From contig JACPNS010000021.1 of the NCBI GenBank assembly GCA_016185345.1, forward strand, positions 124,001 through 188,000: 64,000 bases of DNA, given 5' to 3'. This document shows positions 17,431-25,500 of the stretch, piece by piece. A program made the position numbers and the translations under genes. The DNA is from Solirubrobacterales bacterium (lineage in GTDB: Bacteria > Actinomycetota > Thermoleophilia > Solirubrobacterales > JACPNS01). The notes under the pieces are model-generated. The model had not been told where the DNA came from. It worked only from the letters and a program-made list of their open reading frames with translations, and made no database searches. Position 1 is the stretch's first letter; each line of letters starts with the position of its first letter.

Positions 17431-17736
17431 ATGGGCGAGCGCGCTGGCGAGATCATTTCTGTTGGAGTCACTGAGCTTCACGATCGCACCAGCGAGTTGA
17501 TGCGGGCGGTGGAGGACGGTGCGGAACTCGAGGTCACCGACCGCGGAAAACCCATCGCTCGGATGTCGCCGCAAGGCCCGCAGGATCCATTGGCGCGCGA
17601 CGGCGACATTCGCAAAGCGACAGTTGGCCGCAGCAAGCTCCCGCCTCCGCTCAAGCTCAGATCGGGTGTGACAGTCTCTGATCTGGTGAAAGAGCAGCAG
17701 CTGCCAATCACTCCGTGGGAGTCGGATTCCGCCTGA
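17431..17736 (+). CDS. Phd/YefM-type antitoxin without a visible toxin
   Basis: 101 residues. The N-terminal part (ISVGVTELHDRTSELMRAVEDG, then a VTDRGKPIARMSP strand) is the Phd/YefM DNA-binding fold found in type II antitoxins. The C-terminal half is Pro-rich and ends in a VSDLVKEQQ segment where toxin binding would be expected. The partner, usually a PIN or RelE-like toxin, is not next door: the following gene is an alpha/beta hydrolase. A TTG immediately precedes the ATG at 17431. It sits just behind ssrA, a common insertion site for acquired DNA. It may be an orphan regulator or a remnant of a toxin-antitoxin pair. Confidence 0.75.
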   Translation: MGERAGEIISVGVTELHDRTSELMRAVEDGAELEVTDRGKPIARMSPQGPQDPLARDGDIRKATVGRSKLPPPLKLRSGVTVSDLVKEQQLPITPWESDSA

Positions 17737-17753
17737 TGCAAGCGCCAGGCGCG

Positions 17754-17759
17754 TAAGCT
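17754..17759 (+). promoter_or_regulatory. Possible -10 box, leaderless hydrolase
   Basis: TAAGCT ends 7 nt before the ATG at 17767; no ribosome-binding site is visible. Confidence 0.4.
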
Positions 17760-17766
17760 GACCGTC

Positions 17767-18687
17767 ATGTCGAACGCCCTGCGGCAACCGATGCCGGAAG
17801 TCCCCGGTGTCGAGCACATCTACGTGAATGCCGGCGGGCTTCGTATGCACGTCGCGGTTGCCGGTCCCGAAGATGGTGAGCCGGTGATGCTGCTCCACGG
17901 TTGGCCGCAACACTGGTGGCTTTGGCGCAATGTGATGCCGGATCTTGCGGCCGCTGGATACCGGGTCTATGCGCCCGACACTCGGGGGTTTGGCTGGAGT
18001 CAAGCCACGGATCGGTTCAGCGACTACGACAAGCGAAACCTTGCGCGCGACTTCATTGCGCTGCTTGACACGCTTGGCATTGAGAAGGTGCGCCTTGCTG
18101 GACACGACTGGGGCGGGTTCGCCGGATTCCTCGTGGCGATGATTGCGCCCGAGCGGGTTGATCGCTTTCTCGTCTTCAACATCACGCCGCCGTGGCTGGA
18201 CCCGCGTCCTTTCAATCTGTTCGCAGCGCTGAAGGCGCTTTCACGCCTTGGCTACCAAGTCGTCATGTCCACGCCGGGACTCTCGCGTTTCGCGCAGGCT
18301 GGCCCCGGCCGAAAGCTTTTCAAGGACGGCGTGACAAAGGGCAGCAAGACTCCCGAGATTTGGGGCGACGGCGCACTTGACACCTATCTCAATCAGTTCC
18401 TCTCACCGGAGCGTTCGACCGCGACCAAGTTCTTGTACCGGAGCTTCTTGGTGAAGGAGCTTCCTCTGATCCAGTTCAACAAGTACATGCCGGTCAAGCT
18501 CACGGTCCGTACGAAGATGGTCTTCGGGCTGGACGATGTGGCGATCGATCCCGATCTGATCACGAGCAACAAGCACTCGAACTACGCGACGGACTTCACG
18601 GTCGAAACCGTCGAGAACGCCGGCCACTTCATCGTTGACGAGCAGCCAGAACTTGCGACGGCGAAGCTGCTCGAGTTCTTCGCCTAG
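17767..18687 (+). CDS. Alpha/beta hydrolase, epoxide hydrolase/dehalogenase-like
   Basis: 306 residues. It shows the oxyanion HGWPQHWW motif (about residues 45-52), the nucleophile elbow GHDWGG with Asp114, and a C-terminal histidine in ENAGHF. Asp as nucleophile with HGxP is typical of soluble epoxide hydrolases and haloalkane dehalogenases; the substrate cannot be told from sequence. No signal peptide, so cytoplasmic. Its end overlaps the convergent hydrolase gene by 4 nt. Confidence 0.85.
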   Translation: MSNALRQPMPEVPGVEHIYVNAGGLRMHVAVAGPEDGEPVMLLHGWPQHWWLWRNVMPDLAAAGYRVYAPDTRGFGWSQATDRFSDYDKRNLARDFIALLDTLGIEKVRLAGHDWGGFAGFLVAMIAPERVDRFLVFNITPPWLDPRPFNLFAALKALSRLGYQVVMSTPGLSRFAQAGPGRKLFKDGVTKGSKTPEIWGDGALDTYLNQFLSPERSTATKFLYRSFLVKELPLIQFNKYMPVKLTVRTKMVFGLDDVAIDPDLITSNKHSNYATDFTVETVENAGHFIVDEQPELATAKLLEFFA

Positions 18688-19505
18688 TTCGCCGCTTCGA
18701 GTTTTTCCATGCGCCGTTCGGCCGCTTCAGCCAAGCCGCGGAAGAGTCGTTCCTGCTGATCCTCCTGGCGCGTCTGGCTTTCCGAGTGCCACTGCACGCC
18801 GAGCATGAAGTCGCGGTCGGCGGCCTGAATGCCCTCGATCACTCCATCCGGTGCCCAGGCGATCGCCTCGATGTTGCTGCCGAGCCTGTCGCAGCACTGG
18901 TGATGGAAGGAGTTCACGTGAGTTTCCGTGCGGTCTAGCGCGCGGTGGATCTTTGAGCCCTCTTTGATCGTCACGTCGTGGGTGGCAAACGCGCCGCCCT
19001 CTTCTTGCGAATGATTGATCGGGCTGTCGGGGAAGTCCTCGGGGATGTGCTGGTGGAGGGAGCCTCCGCGGGAGACGTTCATCAACTGAGTTCCTCGGCA
19101 GACCGTGAGGATCGGCATCTGACGGATGTCCGCCTCGCGGATCAGCCCGGTCTGGAACGTGTCGGTCATCAGGTTCGTCGGGCCGACGTAGTCGGTGCGC
19201 GCCTTGTTGTAGAGCGTAGGGTCGATATCTGGGCCGCCGCTGACAAACAGTGCGTCGACGTTGTCGAGAACCTGGCCGATTGCTCCGGGCATGATCGGCG
19301 GGATCACAAAAGGAATGGCGCCCGAGAGGAGGATCGCGCGGAGGTACTCGACGCTGATCACGAAGTCCTCGCGTGGCGGGTCGCCGCGCGGCACAATGCG
19401 CTCGCGCGCTGCTTCACGGAATTCTGAGCTCGACACGCCGATCGTTACGCGGCGGCTTGGCGAGCTGAGGCCTATCGGTCCGTCATAGGGCTGTGCGTCG
19501 TTCAA
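18684..19505 (-). CDS. Class I glutamine-amidotransferase-like gamma-glutamyl hydrolase (peptidase C26), copy 2
   Basis: 273 residues. It has the SGGPDIDP motif, the nucleophile cysteine in TVCRGTQLMN, and the His-x-Glu dyad in GVQWHSES. This matches the PuuD-type family that hydrolyses gamma-glutamyl amides such as gamma-glutamyl-GABA. Last gene of the minus-strand operon with a GCS2-type ligase, another C26 protein and a permuted ATP-grasp protein. It is a paralogue of the gene at 20666, with shared blocks throughout, but the N-terminal regions differ. Substrate unknown; the operon suggests a gamma-glutamyl or other amide-linked compound. Confidence 0.88.
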   Translation of the reverse strand: MNDAQPYDGPIGLSSPSRRVTIGVSSSEFREAARERIVPRGDPPREDFVISVEYLRAILLSGAIPFVIPPIMPGAIGQVLDNVDALFVSGGPDIDPTLYNKARTDYVGPTNLMTDTFQTGLIREADIRQMPILTVCRGTQLMNVSRGGSLHQHIPEDFPDSPINHSQEEGGAFATHDVTIKEGSKIHRALDRTETHVNSFHHQCCDRLGSNIEAIAWAPDGVIEGIQAADRDFMLGVQWHSESQTRQEDQQERLFRGLAEAAERRMEKLEAAN

Positions 19506-19523
19506 TTTTCTTCAATCCTTGAC

Positions 19524-20669
19524 TCAGGCGAATTGATGAGCAAGACTGCCGACCAGTTCGGTCAGACTCGCGCCCGAGCGGACGATTTCGCGCTGGCGCT
19601 GGGCGCCGGTCTTGAAATCAATATCAAGCAGGTGGTCGAGTTCGCTCTCACAGCCGAGGTCCTGGGCGTGCGGGCGGGCGGCCTCGATCAAGAGGGGTAG
19701 CTGCTTGGCGATCGGAATGCGCGTTGAAGAATCAGCGTCGATCAGCTCGGCGTCGTAGCCGTCGCGCGCCGCGAGGAAGCGGTTCTCGTTCAGTGCCTCT
19801 TGAACTGAAGTCTGCTTCTCGCTGATCCAGCCCTCGTCGTGCTCGAGCTTGGCGATCGACTGAACCAGCGCGACCAGCGCGGCCGTTGAAGCTGAATCGA
19901 TCTGTGCATCCATCGTGCGGATTTCGATCGTGCCGAAGCGCGGCTGCGGGCGGACGTCCCACCATAGGTAGGTTGGCTCGGGAAAGCAGCCGGACCGGAT
20001 CATCAGGTCCACGGTCTCGACATACGCGGCGTAGTCGTCGAACTTCAACGGAATACCTACGCGGGGGAAGGCCTGAAAGAGGGGAGTGCGCGCGGATGCG
20101 AGGCCGGTGTCGCGGCCCTGCCAGTAAGGAGAGTTCGCCGAAAGCGCCAGAAGCAACGGCACGTGGGCGCGCAGGCGGTTGTACGAACGGATCGCGTCCT
20201 CTGCATCGCCGACGCCGATGTGCACGTGCAGCGCAAAGGTCGGTTCGCGTCGTGCGAGTTCGCGCATTGAGCCGTAGAGGCCCTGGTAGCGCTCGCCACT
20301 GGAAATCACTGTCTGGTACCAGACCGCCTGCGGGTGGGTGCCCGAGCAGGCGACCTTCAGGGCGAGGGGTTCGAGCTCGCGCTTCAACCGGGTGCGAATG
20401 TCGTTCAAATCTTCGATTGCGTCACTGACGCGTTCATTGACGCCTGTCGCAAGTTCCACTGCCGAGCCGTGCGTCTCCGGGGTCAGGCGATCTGCAAGCG
20501 AAGGCGAGACGGTGCGCAAGACGTAGTCGATGCTCTGCGCGAGGGTGGCGTCCTGGGTGTTCAGCAGCATCACCTCTTCCTCTATGCCGACGGTCCAGTT
20601 CGGGAACTTTCCGCCGCCCCATTCTGCCCAAGCGGGCGCTTCGGTCATTGGCTCGGTTGGGGAACTCAT
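19524..20669 (-). CDS. Carboxylate-amine ligase, YbdK-type glutamate-cysteine ligase (GCS2)
   Basis: 381 residues of the GCS2 family. The ATP/metal-binding start WTVGIEEEVMLL, ACSGTHPQAVW, and FALHVHIGV are recognisable. The family forms an amide between a carboxylate, usually the gamma-carboxyl of glutamate, and an amine using ATP. YbdK itself has weak gamma-glutamylcysteine activity. The start at 20669 overlaps the upstream C26 gene by 4 nt, so the two are coupled. Enclosed by two amide hydrolases and preceded by a permuted ATP-grasp ligase: the same pathway may contain both synthesis and cleavage. Confidence 0.88.
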   Translation of the reverse strand: MSSPTEPMTEAPAWAEWGGGKFPNWTVGIEEEVMLLNTQDATLAQSIDYVLRTVSPSLADRLTPETHGSAVELATGVNERVSDAIEDLNDIRTRLKRELEPLALKVACSGTHPQAVWYQTVISSGERYQGLYGSMRELARREPTFALHVHIGVGDAEDAIRSYNRLRAHVPLLLALSANSPYWQGRDTGLASARTPLFQAFPRVGIPLKFDDYAAYVETVDLMIRSGCFPEPTYLWWDVRPQPRFGTIEIRTMDAQIDSASTAALVALVQSIAKLEHDEGWISEKQTSVQEALNENRFLAARDGYDAELIDADSSTRIPIAKQLPLLIEAARPHAQDLGCESELDHLLDIDFKTGAQRQREIVRSGASLTELVGSLAHQFA

Positions 20670-21457
20670 ACGGCCTGGAATCTCCTTGTCGAGGCTTCAC
20701 TGCGGTACCGCGCAGCTGCGTCGGCCAAACCGCGGAAAAGTGCCTCGTGCTCATCGCGGTTGGTCAGGCTCTCGGCGTGCCACTGCACGCCAACTACGAA
20801 GTCACGATCAACTGCCTCCATACCTTCGACGATCCCTTCGGGGGAACGCGCGCTGATGCGGAGTCCGGCGCCGAGCTTCTCGACGCTCTGGTGGTGAAAA
20901 GAGTTCACTTCGGCCTGCGCTTCGCCGATCGTGCGCGCCAGCAATGAGCCGGGCTCGATATCGACGGCGTGGCTGGGGTGGTGCCCCAGTTCCTTCTGTC
21001 GGTGAGCCTCGGCTTCGTTTCCGTATACGTCCGGGATGTGTTGGTAGAGGGTGCCGCCGCGGGCGACGTTCAGAACCTGCATGCCTCGGCAGATCGCGAG
21101 GATCGGCATGCCCCGTGCGTCGGCCGCGCGGGCGAGGGCAATCTCAAAGGTGTCTGTGGCGAGTTCGGTCGGGCCGAGTTTCTCGTGCGGCGCCTGGCCG
21201 TAGGTGCTCGGGTCGATGTCTGGACCGCCCGAGAGGCAGACGGCGTCAACGGTCTCGAGGATCGATTCAATCGTGTCGCGGTGCATCGGCGGGATGATCA
21301 GCGGCACTGCGCCGACCTGCTGAACCGAGTTGAGATATGGGATACCAAGGCAGATCTCACGGTGGGGCGGCTCGCCCTTGGGGATCTGCTTCAAGTGCTC
21401 GGGCACGCGGATCTCGGAGCTCGAGACGCCAATCACTGGGCGCGGCGAGCTGTTCAT
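20666..21457 (-). CDS. Class I glutamine-amidotransferase-like gamma-glutamyl hydrolase (peptidase C26), copy 1
   Basis: 263 residues with SGGPDIDP, nucleophile cysteine in AICRGMQVLN, and GVQWHAES carrying the catalytic His and Glu. Paralogue of the gene at 18684. It begins 22 nt after the ATP-grasp gene and overlaps the GCS2 ligase by 4 nt. Two diverged copies in one operon suggest different substrates, or a hydrolase and a transferase form of the same fold. Confidence 0.88.
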   Translation of the reverse strand: MNSSPRPVIGVSSSEIRVPEHLKQIPKGEPPHREICLGIPYLNSVQQVGAVPLIIPPMHRDTIESILETVDAVCLSGGPDIDPSTYGQAPHEKLGPTELATDTFEIALARAADARGMPILAICRGMQVLNVARGGTLYQHIPDVYGNEAEAHRQKELGHHPSHAVDIEPGSLLARTIGEAQAEVNSFHHQSVEKLGAGLRISARSPEGIVEGMEAVDRDFVVGVQWHAESLTNRDEHEALFRGLADAAARYRSEASTRRFQAV

Positions 21458-21479
21458 TGCGTGATCTTTGCTGCGTTGT

Positions 21480-22922
21480 TCATTCGGCCGTAATCCATGT
21501 GTCTTTCGCTCCCCCGTTTTGCGAACTGTTGACGATCAATTCGCCGCGTTCGAGCGCCACACGGGTCAAGCATGCTGGGAGTGTCCTTGCATCTTCCCCG
21601 AGATGAATTGCATATGGGCGCAGATCGATGTGTCGCGGCTCCAGAGAGTTTCCGATCACCGTCGGATGTGTTGAAAGCGCGACGGTCTCCTGGACGACCC
21701 AGTCCTCGGGCGCGAGCTCGAGGTCGCGGCGCGCGGCCTCGAGCTGTTCGGCGCTCGCGCGGCGGCCGATCGTGACGCCTTTACCACCGAGCCCACCGCG
21801 CGGCTTGATCACGAGCTCGTTGATGCGCTCGTCGATCATCGCTCGTGTTTCTGCGCCTGATGGGTCGTACGTCTTCACAGATTCAAGTATCGGCTCTTCA
21901 GAGAGGTAGAAGACGATCATGTCCTCTACATACGCGTGGATCAGCTTGTCGTCGGCGATTCCCGAACCAAATGCATTGACGCAGGCGACGGCGTTCTCAC
22001 GGATCGGCCCGAGCATCAGCTCACCGAAGTGGGAGAGTGCGCCGCTGGGCAGGCGCAGGCGGTCGAGGTCAGTGCGGCGGTAGATCACGTCGATCGGCTT
22101 GAGCAGGCCGTCGTCGTCGCGTCCGTAGATCGCGCCGCCGTGGTTCTCGATCTTGTCAAGTGAAAAGAGGTAGATGTCGAGCGCTTTTGCGACCTGGCGA
22201 TGTTCGTACCACGCGGCGCTGCCCGGACCGTCGGTGACGAGCGCGATTGAAGGCTCGTCGCTGGCGCCTTCTGGCGCGGCCGCATGGAGCGCGTCGGAGA
22301 TCGCCTCGAAGACGTTGTCATCGACCGGAAGCTTCTGCCGCCCGCTGGTGAAGGGCACGACTTCATCGCTCATCTGACGCGCCGCCCGAGAGAACGTGAG
22401 GCCGGAGGGGGATCGCACGTTGTCCTCGAGCACGCGGAGCTCGCCGTCGGAGTCGCGCACGAGGTCGAGGCCGGCAACGTTGGTGAACACGCCAGCCGGC
22501 GGGGTGGTGCCCACGAGGTCGGACTCGTAGTACTCGGCGCTTTCGATCGCCTCGATCGGAATGACGCCCGCGCTGACTATGCGCTGCTCGTCATAGACAT
22601 CGAGGACGAACTCGTTGAGCGCACGCACGCGCTGGGCGACTCCGCTTGAGATGCGCCGCCATTCCTCGGCCGGGATCACGCGCGGGATCGGGTCAACGAC
22701 AAAGGGCTGAGTGCCGGTCGCAGTCGTGAACGCTACGCCGCGGCGATCGACATCAGCCTGCGCGGCCGCCCTCAGCGCGGCGAGGTCGAGCTCGGCGAGC
22801 TGCTCGATGATCGGGACGTACTGGGGTCGCGGAGCCCCGCTCTCGTCGAATGCCTCGTCGAAAAATCCGTCAACGTGGCCGTAGCCCGTCAGCGCGCCGT
22901 ATGACGCAGAAATCTCCTGCAC
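21480..22922 (-). CDS. Circularly permuted type 2 ATP-grasp ligase-like protein
   Basis: 480 residues. It resembles the circularly permuted ATP-grasp family (formerly DUF404/DUF407). Recognisable parts are the PQYVPIIEQL start, the RVRALNEFVLDVYDEQRIV block, VLEDNVRSPSG, an AFGSGIADDKLIHAYVEDMI stretch, and a C-terminal KPRGGLGGKGVTIG nucleotide-binding loop. Family members are thought to form peptide or amide bonds and are often found with GCS2-type ligases. Start codon GTG at 22922; TAAGAT lies about 15 nt upstream on the minus strand. First gene of the four-gene operon 22922-18684. Confidence 0.88.
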   Translation of the reverse strand: MQEISASYGALTGYGHVDGFFDEAFDESGAPRPQYVPIIEQLAELDLAALRAAAQADVDRRGVAFTTATGTQPFVVDPIPRVIPAEEWRRISSGVAQRVRALNEFVLDVYDEQRIVSAGVIPIEAIESAEYYESDLVGTTPPAGVFTNVAGLDLVRDSDGELRVLEDNVRSPSGLTFSRAARQMSDEVVPFTSGRQKLPVDDNVFEAISDALHAAAPEGASDEPSIALVTDGPGSAAWYEHRQVAKALDIYLFSLDKIENHGGAIYGRDDDGLLKPIDVIYRRTDLDRLRLPSGALSHFGELMLGPIRENAVACVNAFGSGIADDKLIHAYVEDMIVFYLSEEPILESVKTYDPSGAETRAMIDERINELVIKPRGGLGGKGVTIGRRASAEQLEAARRDLELAPEDWVVQETVALSTHPTVIGNSLEPRHIDLRPYAIHLGEDARTLPACLTRVALERGELIVNSSQNGGAKDTWITAE

Positions 22923-23027
22923 TGAATTGATGAAGCAATCTTAAATTGGGCGGATGGGAGTCTGGTTATACGTCCGTACAACCCGCAGAGAGGCCATGCG
23001 CCCGTATGGCCAAGCTTTACGCGCGGG

Positions 23028-23777
23028 TCAGTTGTCCGTAGAGTCGCGCGTTGCGGCTGCCAATGCGGCAACGGAGACTTCCTGGGCCATGACTTCCATC
23101 TCGAGCGTTGTCGAAAGCGCGGGGCGTGCCGACGCGTCCATCACTCGCTTGGCCAGCCCAACTGGAACTGGGAAGTTGCTCGCAAGCTCGTTCGCCAGCT
23201 CCTCGGTCGCGCCATCAAGCTCGTCCGCTGAGACGACACGGTTGGCCAGGCCAATGCGCCCGGCCTCTTCGCCATCGAGTTCGCGGCCGGTGAGGATCAG
23301 TTCCTTGGCGATTCCCAGGCCGACGATCGCTGGCAGACGGGAGGATCCGCCGACATCGGGAAGTAGACCGAGCTTGACCTCCGGGAGGCTCATTCGCGAG
23401 TCGGCCGTGACCACGCGCAGGTCGCAGGCGAGAGCCAGCTCCACCGCCCCGCCGATGCAGACCCCGTGGATCTGGGCGATCGTCGGCTTGGTCATCGTCT
23501 CGGCGAGATTCCAGGCCTCGAGCGCTTTGCGGCGGAACTCGCGCAGGCGCTCTGGCGCGCCGGCCAGTGAGGCCAGCTCCTTGATATCCATCCCGGCAGA
23601 GAAAACCGGCCCCTCGCCGCGGATCACGACAACCCGGACTTCGGTGTCGTTGGCCGCCTCGCCCAGCGCGTCGCCCAGCGCCACGACGAGCTCGGAATTG
23701 AATGAGTTGCGCTTGTCTGCGCGATTGAGAACTACGTGGCGAACCTCGCCGCGGTCCTCGATGTTGACCAGGCCCAT
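23028..23777 (-). CDS. Enoyl-CoA hydratase/isomerase family protein
   Basis: 249 residues of the crotonase fold. It shows the oxyanion-hole segments FSAGMDIKEL and GVCIGGAVELALACDLR, and the PEVKLGLLPDVGG strand with the acidic residue used by hydratases. The ATG at 23777 has a GGAGG ribosome-binding site. Stands alone between the ligase operon and the divergent GGDEF gene. Likely 2-enoyl-CoA hydration in fatty-acid or amino-acid degradation; the substrate range cannot be deduced. Confidence 0.88.
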   Translation of the reverse strand: MGLVNIEDRGEVRHVVLNRADKRNSFNSELVVALGDALGEAANDTEVRVVVIRGEGPVFSAGMDIKELASLAGAPERLREFRRKALEAWNLAETMTKPTIAQIHGVCIGGAVELALACDLRVVTADSRMSLPEVKLGLLPDVGGSSRLPAIVGLGIAKELILTGRELDGEEAGRIGLANRVVSADELDGATEELANELASNFPVPVGLAKRVMDASARPALSTTLEMEVMAQEVSVAALAAATRDSTDN

Positions 23778-23895
23778 GGTTTACGCCTCCAGATTGATGT
23801 AACTCAAGGGTAGACCTCGGCGATTCGACCCGAACGTCCCAGCTGAAGTGAGGGGTCATACGTCCAACTTTGTCCCGATGGCTTGGACTTCTGTA

Positions 23896-23907
23896 CGGCT
23901 TAAGCCG
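23896..23907. promoter_or_regulatory. 12-bp perfect palindrome upstream of the GGDEF gene
   Basis: CGGCTTAAGCCG, about 40 bp upstream of the -35-like box at 23948. Candidate binding site for a dimeric regulator; the regulator is unknown. Confidence 0.35.
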
Positions 23908-23947
23908 GAAATAACACCGAATATGCCTAAAACCGGGCGGTAAGGCT

Positions 23948-23974
23948 TAAAGCGCCGACCCGGGCCGTCGATAA
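23948..23974 (+). promoter_or_regulatory. Sigma-28 (FliA/WhiG)-like promoter
   Basis: TAAA at 23948-23951, exactly 15 nt, then GTCGATAA at 23967-23974. The consensus for sigma-28-type factors is TAAA-N15-GCCGATAA, so only one base of the -10 differs. It lies about 75 nt before the ATG of the GGDEF gene. Confidence 0.65.
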
Positions 23975-24003
23975 AAACTCCGTAGTGACCTTACAAGGAA
24001 CCT

Positions 24004-24034
24004 GACCGAAGCGAAAGCCCTTTCGCAGTCGGTC
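24004..24034 (+). other. Two-part hairpin in the GGDEF leader
   Basis: GACCGA (24004-24009) pairs with TCGGTC (24029-24034), and inside it GCGAAAG (24011-24017) pairs with CTTTCGC (24020-24026). The stem ends 1 nt before the AGGGG ribosome-binding site (24036-24040), so its folding could affect translation. It does not match the cyclic-di-GMP riboswitch consensus. Confidence 0.5.
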
Positions 24035-24049
24035 CAGGGGGTTGACACG

Positions 24050-25435
24050 ATGATTGCGAATCATCGATCAAGAATCGCGACAATTCTGATTTTCTGCATG
24101 TTGCTGGTGATCCCGGCAACTGTTCCTGCGTTCGCTTCCGGCGACGACTTTGGAACGGTTGAGGGCTCCGGCGCAGCCGACACGGTCGCGAGCCCTGTAG
24201 CGCCTGAGGCTGCGCCTACTCCTGAGCCAGAGCCCGCACCCGCGCCCGAGCCCGCTGCCGAACCGGCAGCAGAGCCCGCTGTGCCTGCCCCGGCCGAGCC
24301 GAAGAAGGTCAAGAAACTTTCCGCCTCACCCAACGCAACGGTGATCGAGCGCGACGCTGCCGCACCGACCGCCGATCCTCCGGTGGATGATCCTTCCGGC
24401 GCGACCGATGAAGCCGGCGCGACCGGCGAAACCGGCGGAACTGGTCCGACTGGCTCAACTGGCTCGACCGGCCCGAGTGGTCCGATCGCAGGCGGCGGAG
24501 GAGTCGAGGACCCTTCGGGCTCCGGTGACACGCCCACCAACAACGCACCGACGACTGGCGAGGGCACGCAGCCTTCTGGCACCACGATTCCCGGCGAGGC
24601 ACCGAGCAGCAACGGCATTCTCACTGAGGGCGGCGACCAGGGCGCGAGCAACAACGGCAACTCCGGTGACTCGGAAACCGCCGGCACGGGCGCTGCCGAC
24701 ACCGAGCAGATCGTCAACACGCTCAGCAACGGCGTCGAGAACGGCAAATCGGGCGCGGCAGACACCCGCAGCGTCGCAAGTCGCACGACCGATCAGATCC
24801 AGCGCAACGCCGAGAGTGGCGTCGTAGCCAGCCTTGTCGTGACGCGTATCATCAGCGAGATCCCGGTCTGGGTCTTCTGGGCACTTGGCGCGCTCGCAGT
24901 AATCGCGCTGGCTGGCCTCGGACTCTTTCTTCGCGAGCGTCACCGTCGTCGCAGCGCAGAGCTCGACGCGATGGTCGACGAACTGACTGGAATCTCAAAC
25001 CGCAAGGCATTCGACCGTCGACTTGATCTTGAGTGGCGTCGAGCCGCTCGTTACGGCCGATCTCTTGGTTTGATGGTCATGGACCTCGACGGCTTCAAGC
25101 AGGTCAACGACCTCAAGGGTCACGCAGCGGGCGACCGCGTTCTGCGCGACGTTGCCCAGGCGCTCGACAAGCGCATGCGCGACACCGACCTTGTGGCCCG
25201 TATCGGCGGAGACGAATTCGCAGTGATCTGCCCTGAAACCGGGATCAACGAGTTGATGACAATTCGGCGCCAACTGAGCGAGCAGACGACCCGCGAAATC
25301 GGCGAAGTCGTCGGACTCAGCATCGGCGTCGCCGAGTACGTACCGAGTGACGACGACGCGACGAGCATCCTCGCTCGCGCCGACGAGTCGATGTACCGCG
25401 TCAAGCGCGGCGAAGCCACCGCGCTGCCTGCCTGA
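24050..25435 (+). CDS. Membrane-anchored diguanylate cyclase with Pro/Ala and collagen-like ectodomain
   Basis: 461 residues. A signal peptide (1-30) is followed by a Pro-Glu-Ala repeat (about 56-84), a collagen-like Gly-x-Thr/Pro stretch (about 117-150), a Ser/Gly/Asn-rich linker, one membrane helix (271-294), and a cytoplasmic GGDEF domain. The domain has metal-binding Asp in MVMDLDGFK, the GGDEF signature at 386-390, and the inhibitory RxxD site RDTD just before it, so it should make cyclic di-GMP with product inhibition. The outer region could sense or attach to the wall. The sigma-28-like promoter suggests control together with motility or development genes. It is divergent from the enoyl-CoA hydratase gene. 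Confidence 0.9.
   Translation: MIANHRSRIATILIFCMLLVIPATVPAFASGDDFGTVEGSGAADTVASPVAPEAAPTPEPEPAPAPEPAAEPAAEPAVPAPAEPKKVKKLSASPNATVIERDAAAPTADPPVDDPSGATDEAGATGETGGTGPTGSTGSTGPSGPIAGGGGVEDPSGSGDTPTNNAPTTGEGTQPSGTTIPGEAPSSNGILTEGGDQGASNNGNSGDSETAGTGAADTEQIVNTLSNGVENGKSGAADTRSVASRTTDQIQRNAESGVVASLVVTRIISEIPVWVFWALGALAVIALAGLGLFLRERHRRRSAELDAMVDELTGISNRKAFDRRLDLEWRRAARYGRSLGLMVMDLDGFKQVNDLKGHAAGDRVLRDVAQALDKRMRDTDLVARIGGDEFAVICPETGINELMTIRRQLSEQTTREIGEVVGLSIGVAEYVPSDDDATSILARADESMYRVKRGEATALPA
24215..24301 (+). repeat. Pro-Glu-Ala codon repeat in GGDEF ectodomain
   Basis: Degenerate tandem codons for Pro, Glu and Ala (residues about 56-84). Probably an extended, rigid spacer across the wall. Confidence 0.7.
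24398..24499 (+). repeat. Collagen-like Gly-x-y repeat in GGDEF ectodomain
   Basis: Residues about 117-150 have glycine at nearly every third position (GATGETGGTGPTGSTGSTG), the pattern of bacterial collagen-like proteins. Confidence 0.65.
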
Positions 25436-25500
25436 TCCTCGATATTGCTAACGGAGACCGGCCACCGCGTGCGGCTCTACTCTGACGGCGTGATCGAAAA

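Noticed and set aside
22992-23011. GGCCAT/ATGGCC hairpin as a terminator of the enoyl-CoA hydratase gene
   Set aside because: No T-run follows on either strand and the stem is only 6 bp.
17272-23777. Genomic island at the tmRNA 3' end
   Set aside because: No integrase, transposase or direct repeat of the tmRNA end was seen. Only the orphan antitoxin hints at acquisition.
23980-24049. Cyclic-di-GMP riboswitch before the GGDEF gene
   Set aside because: The expected GEMM core sequences are absent; only a hairpin near the ribosome-binding site is visible.
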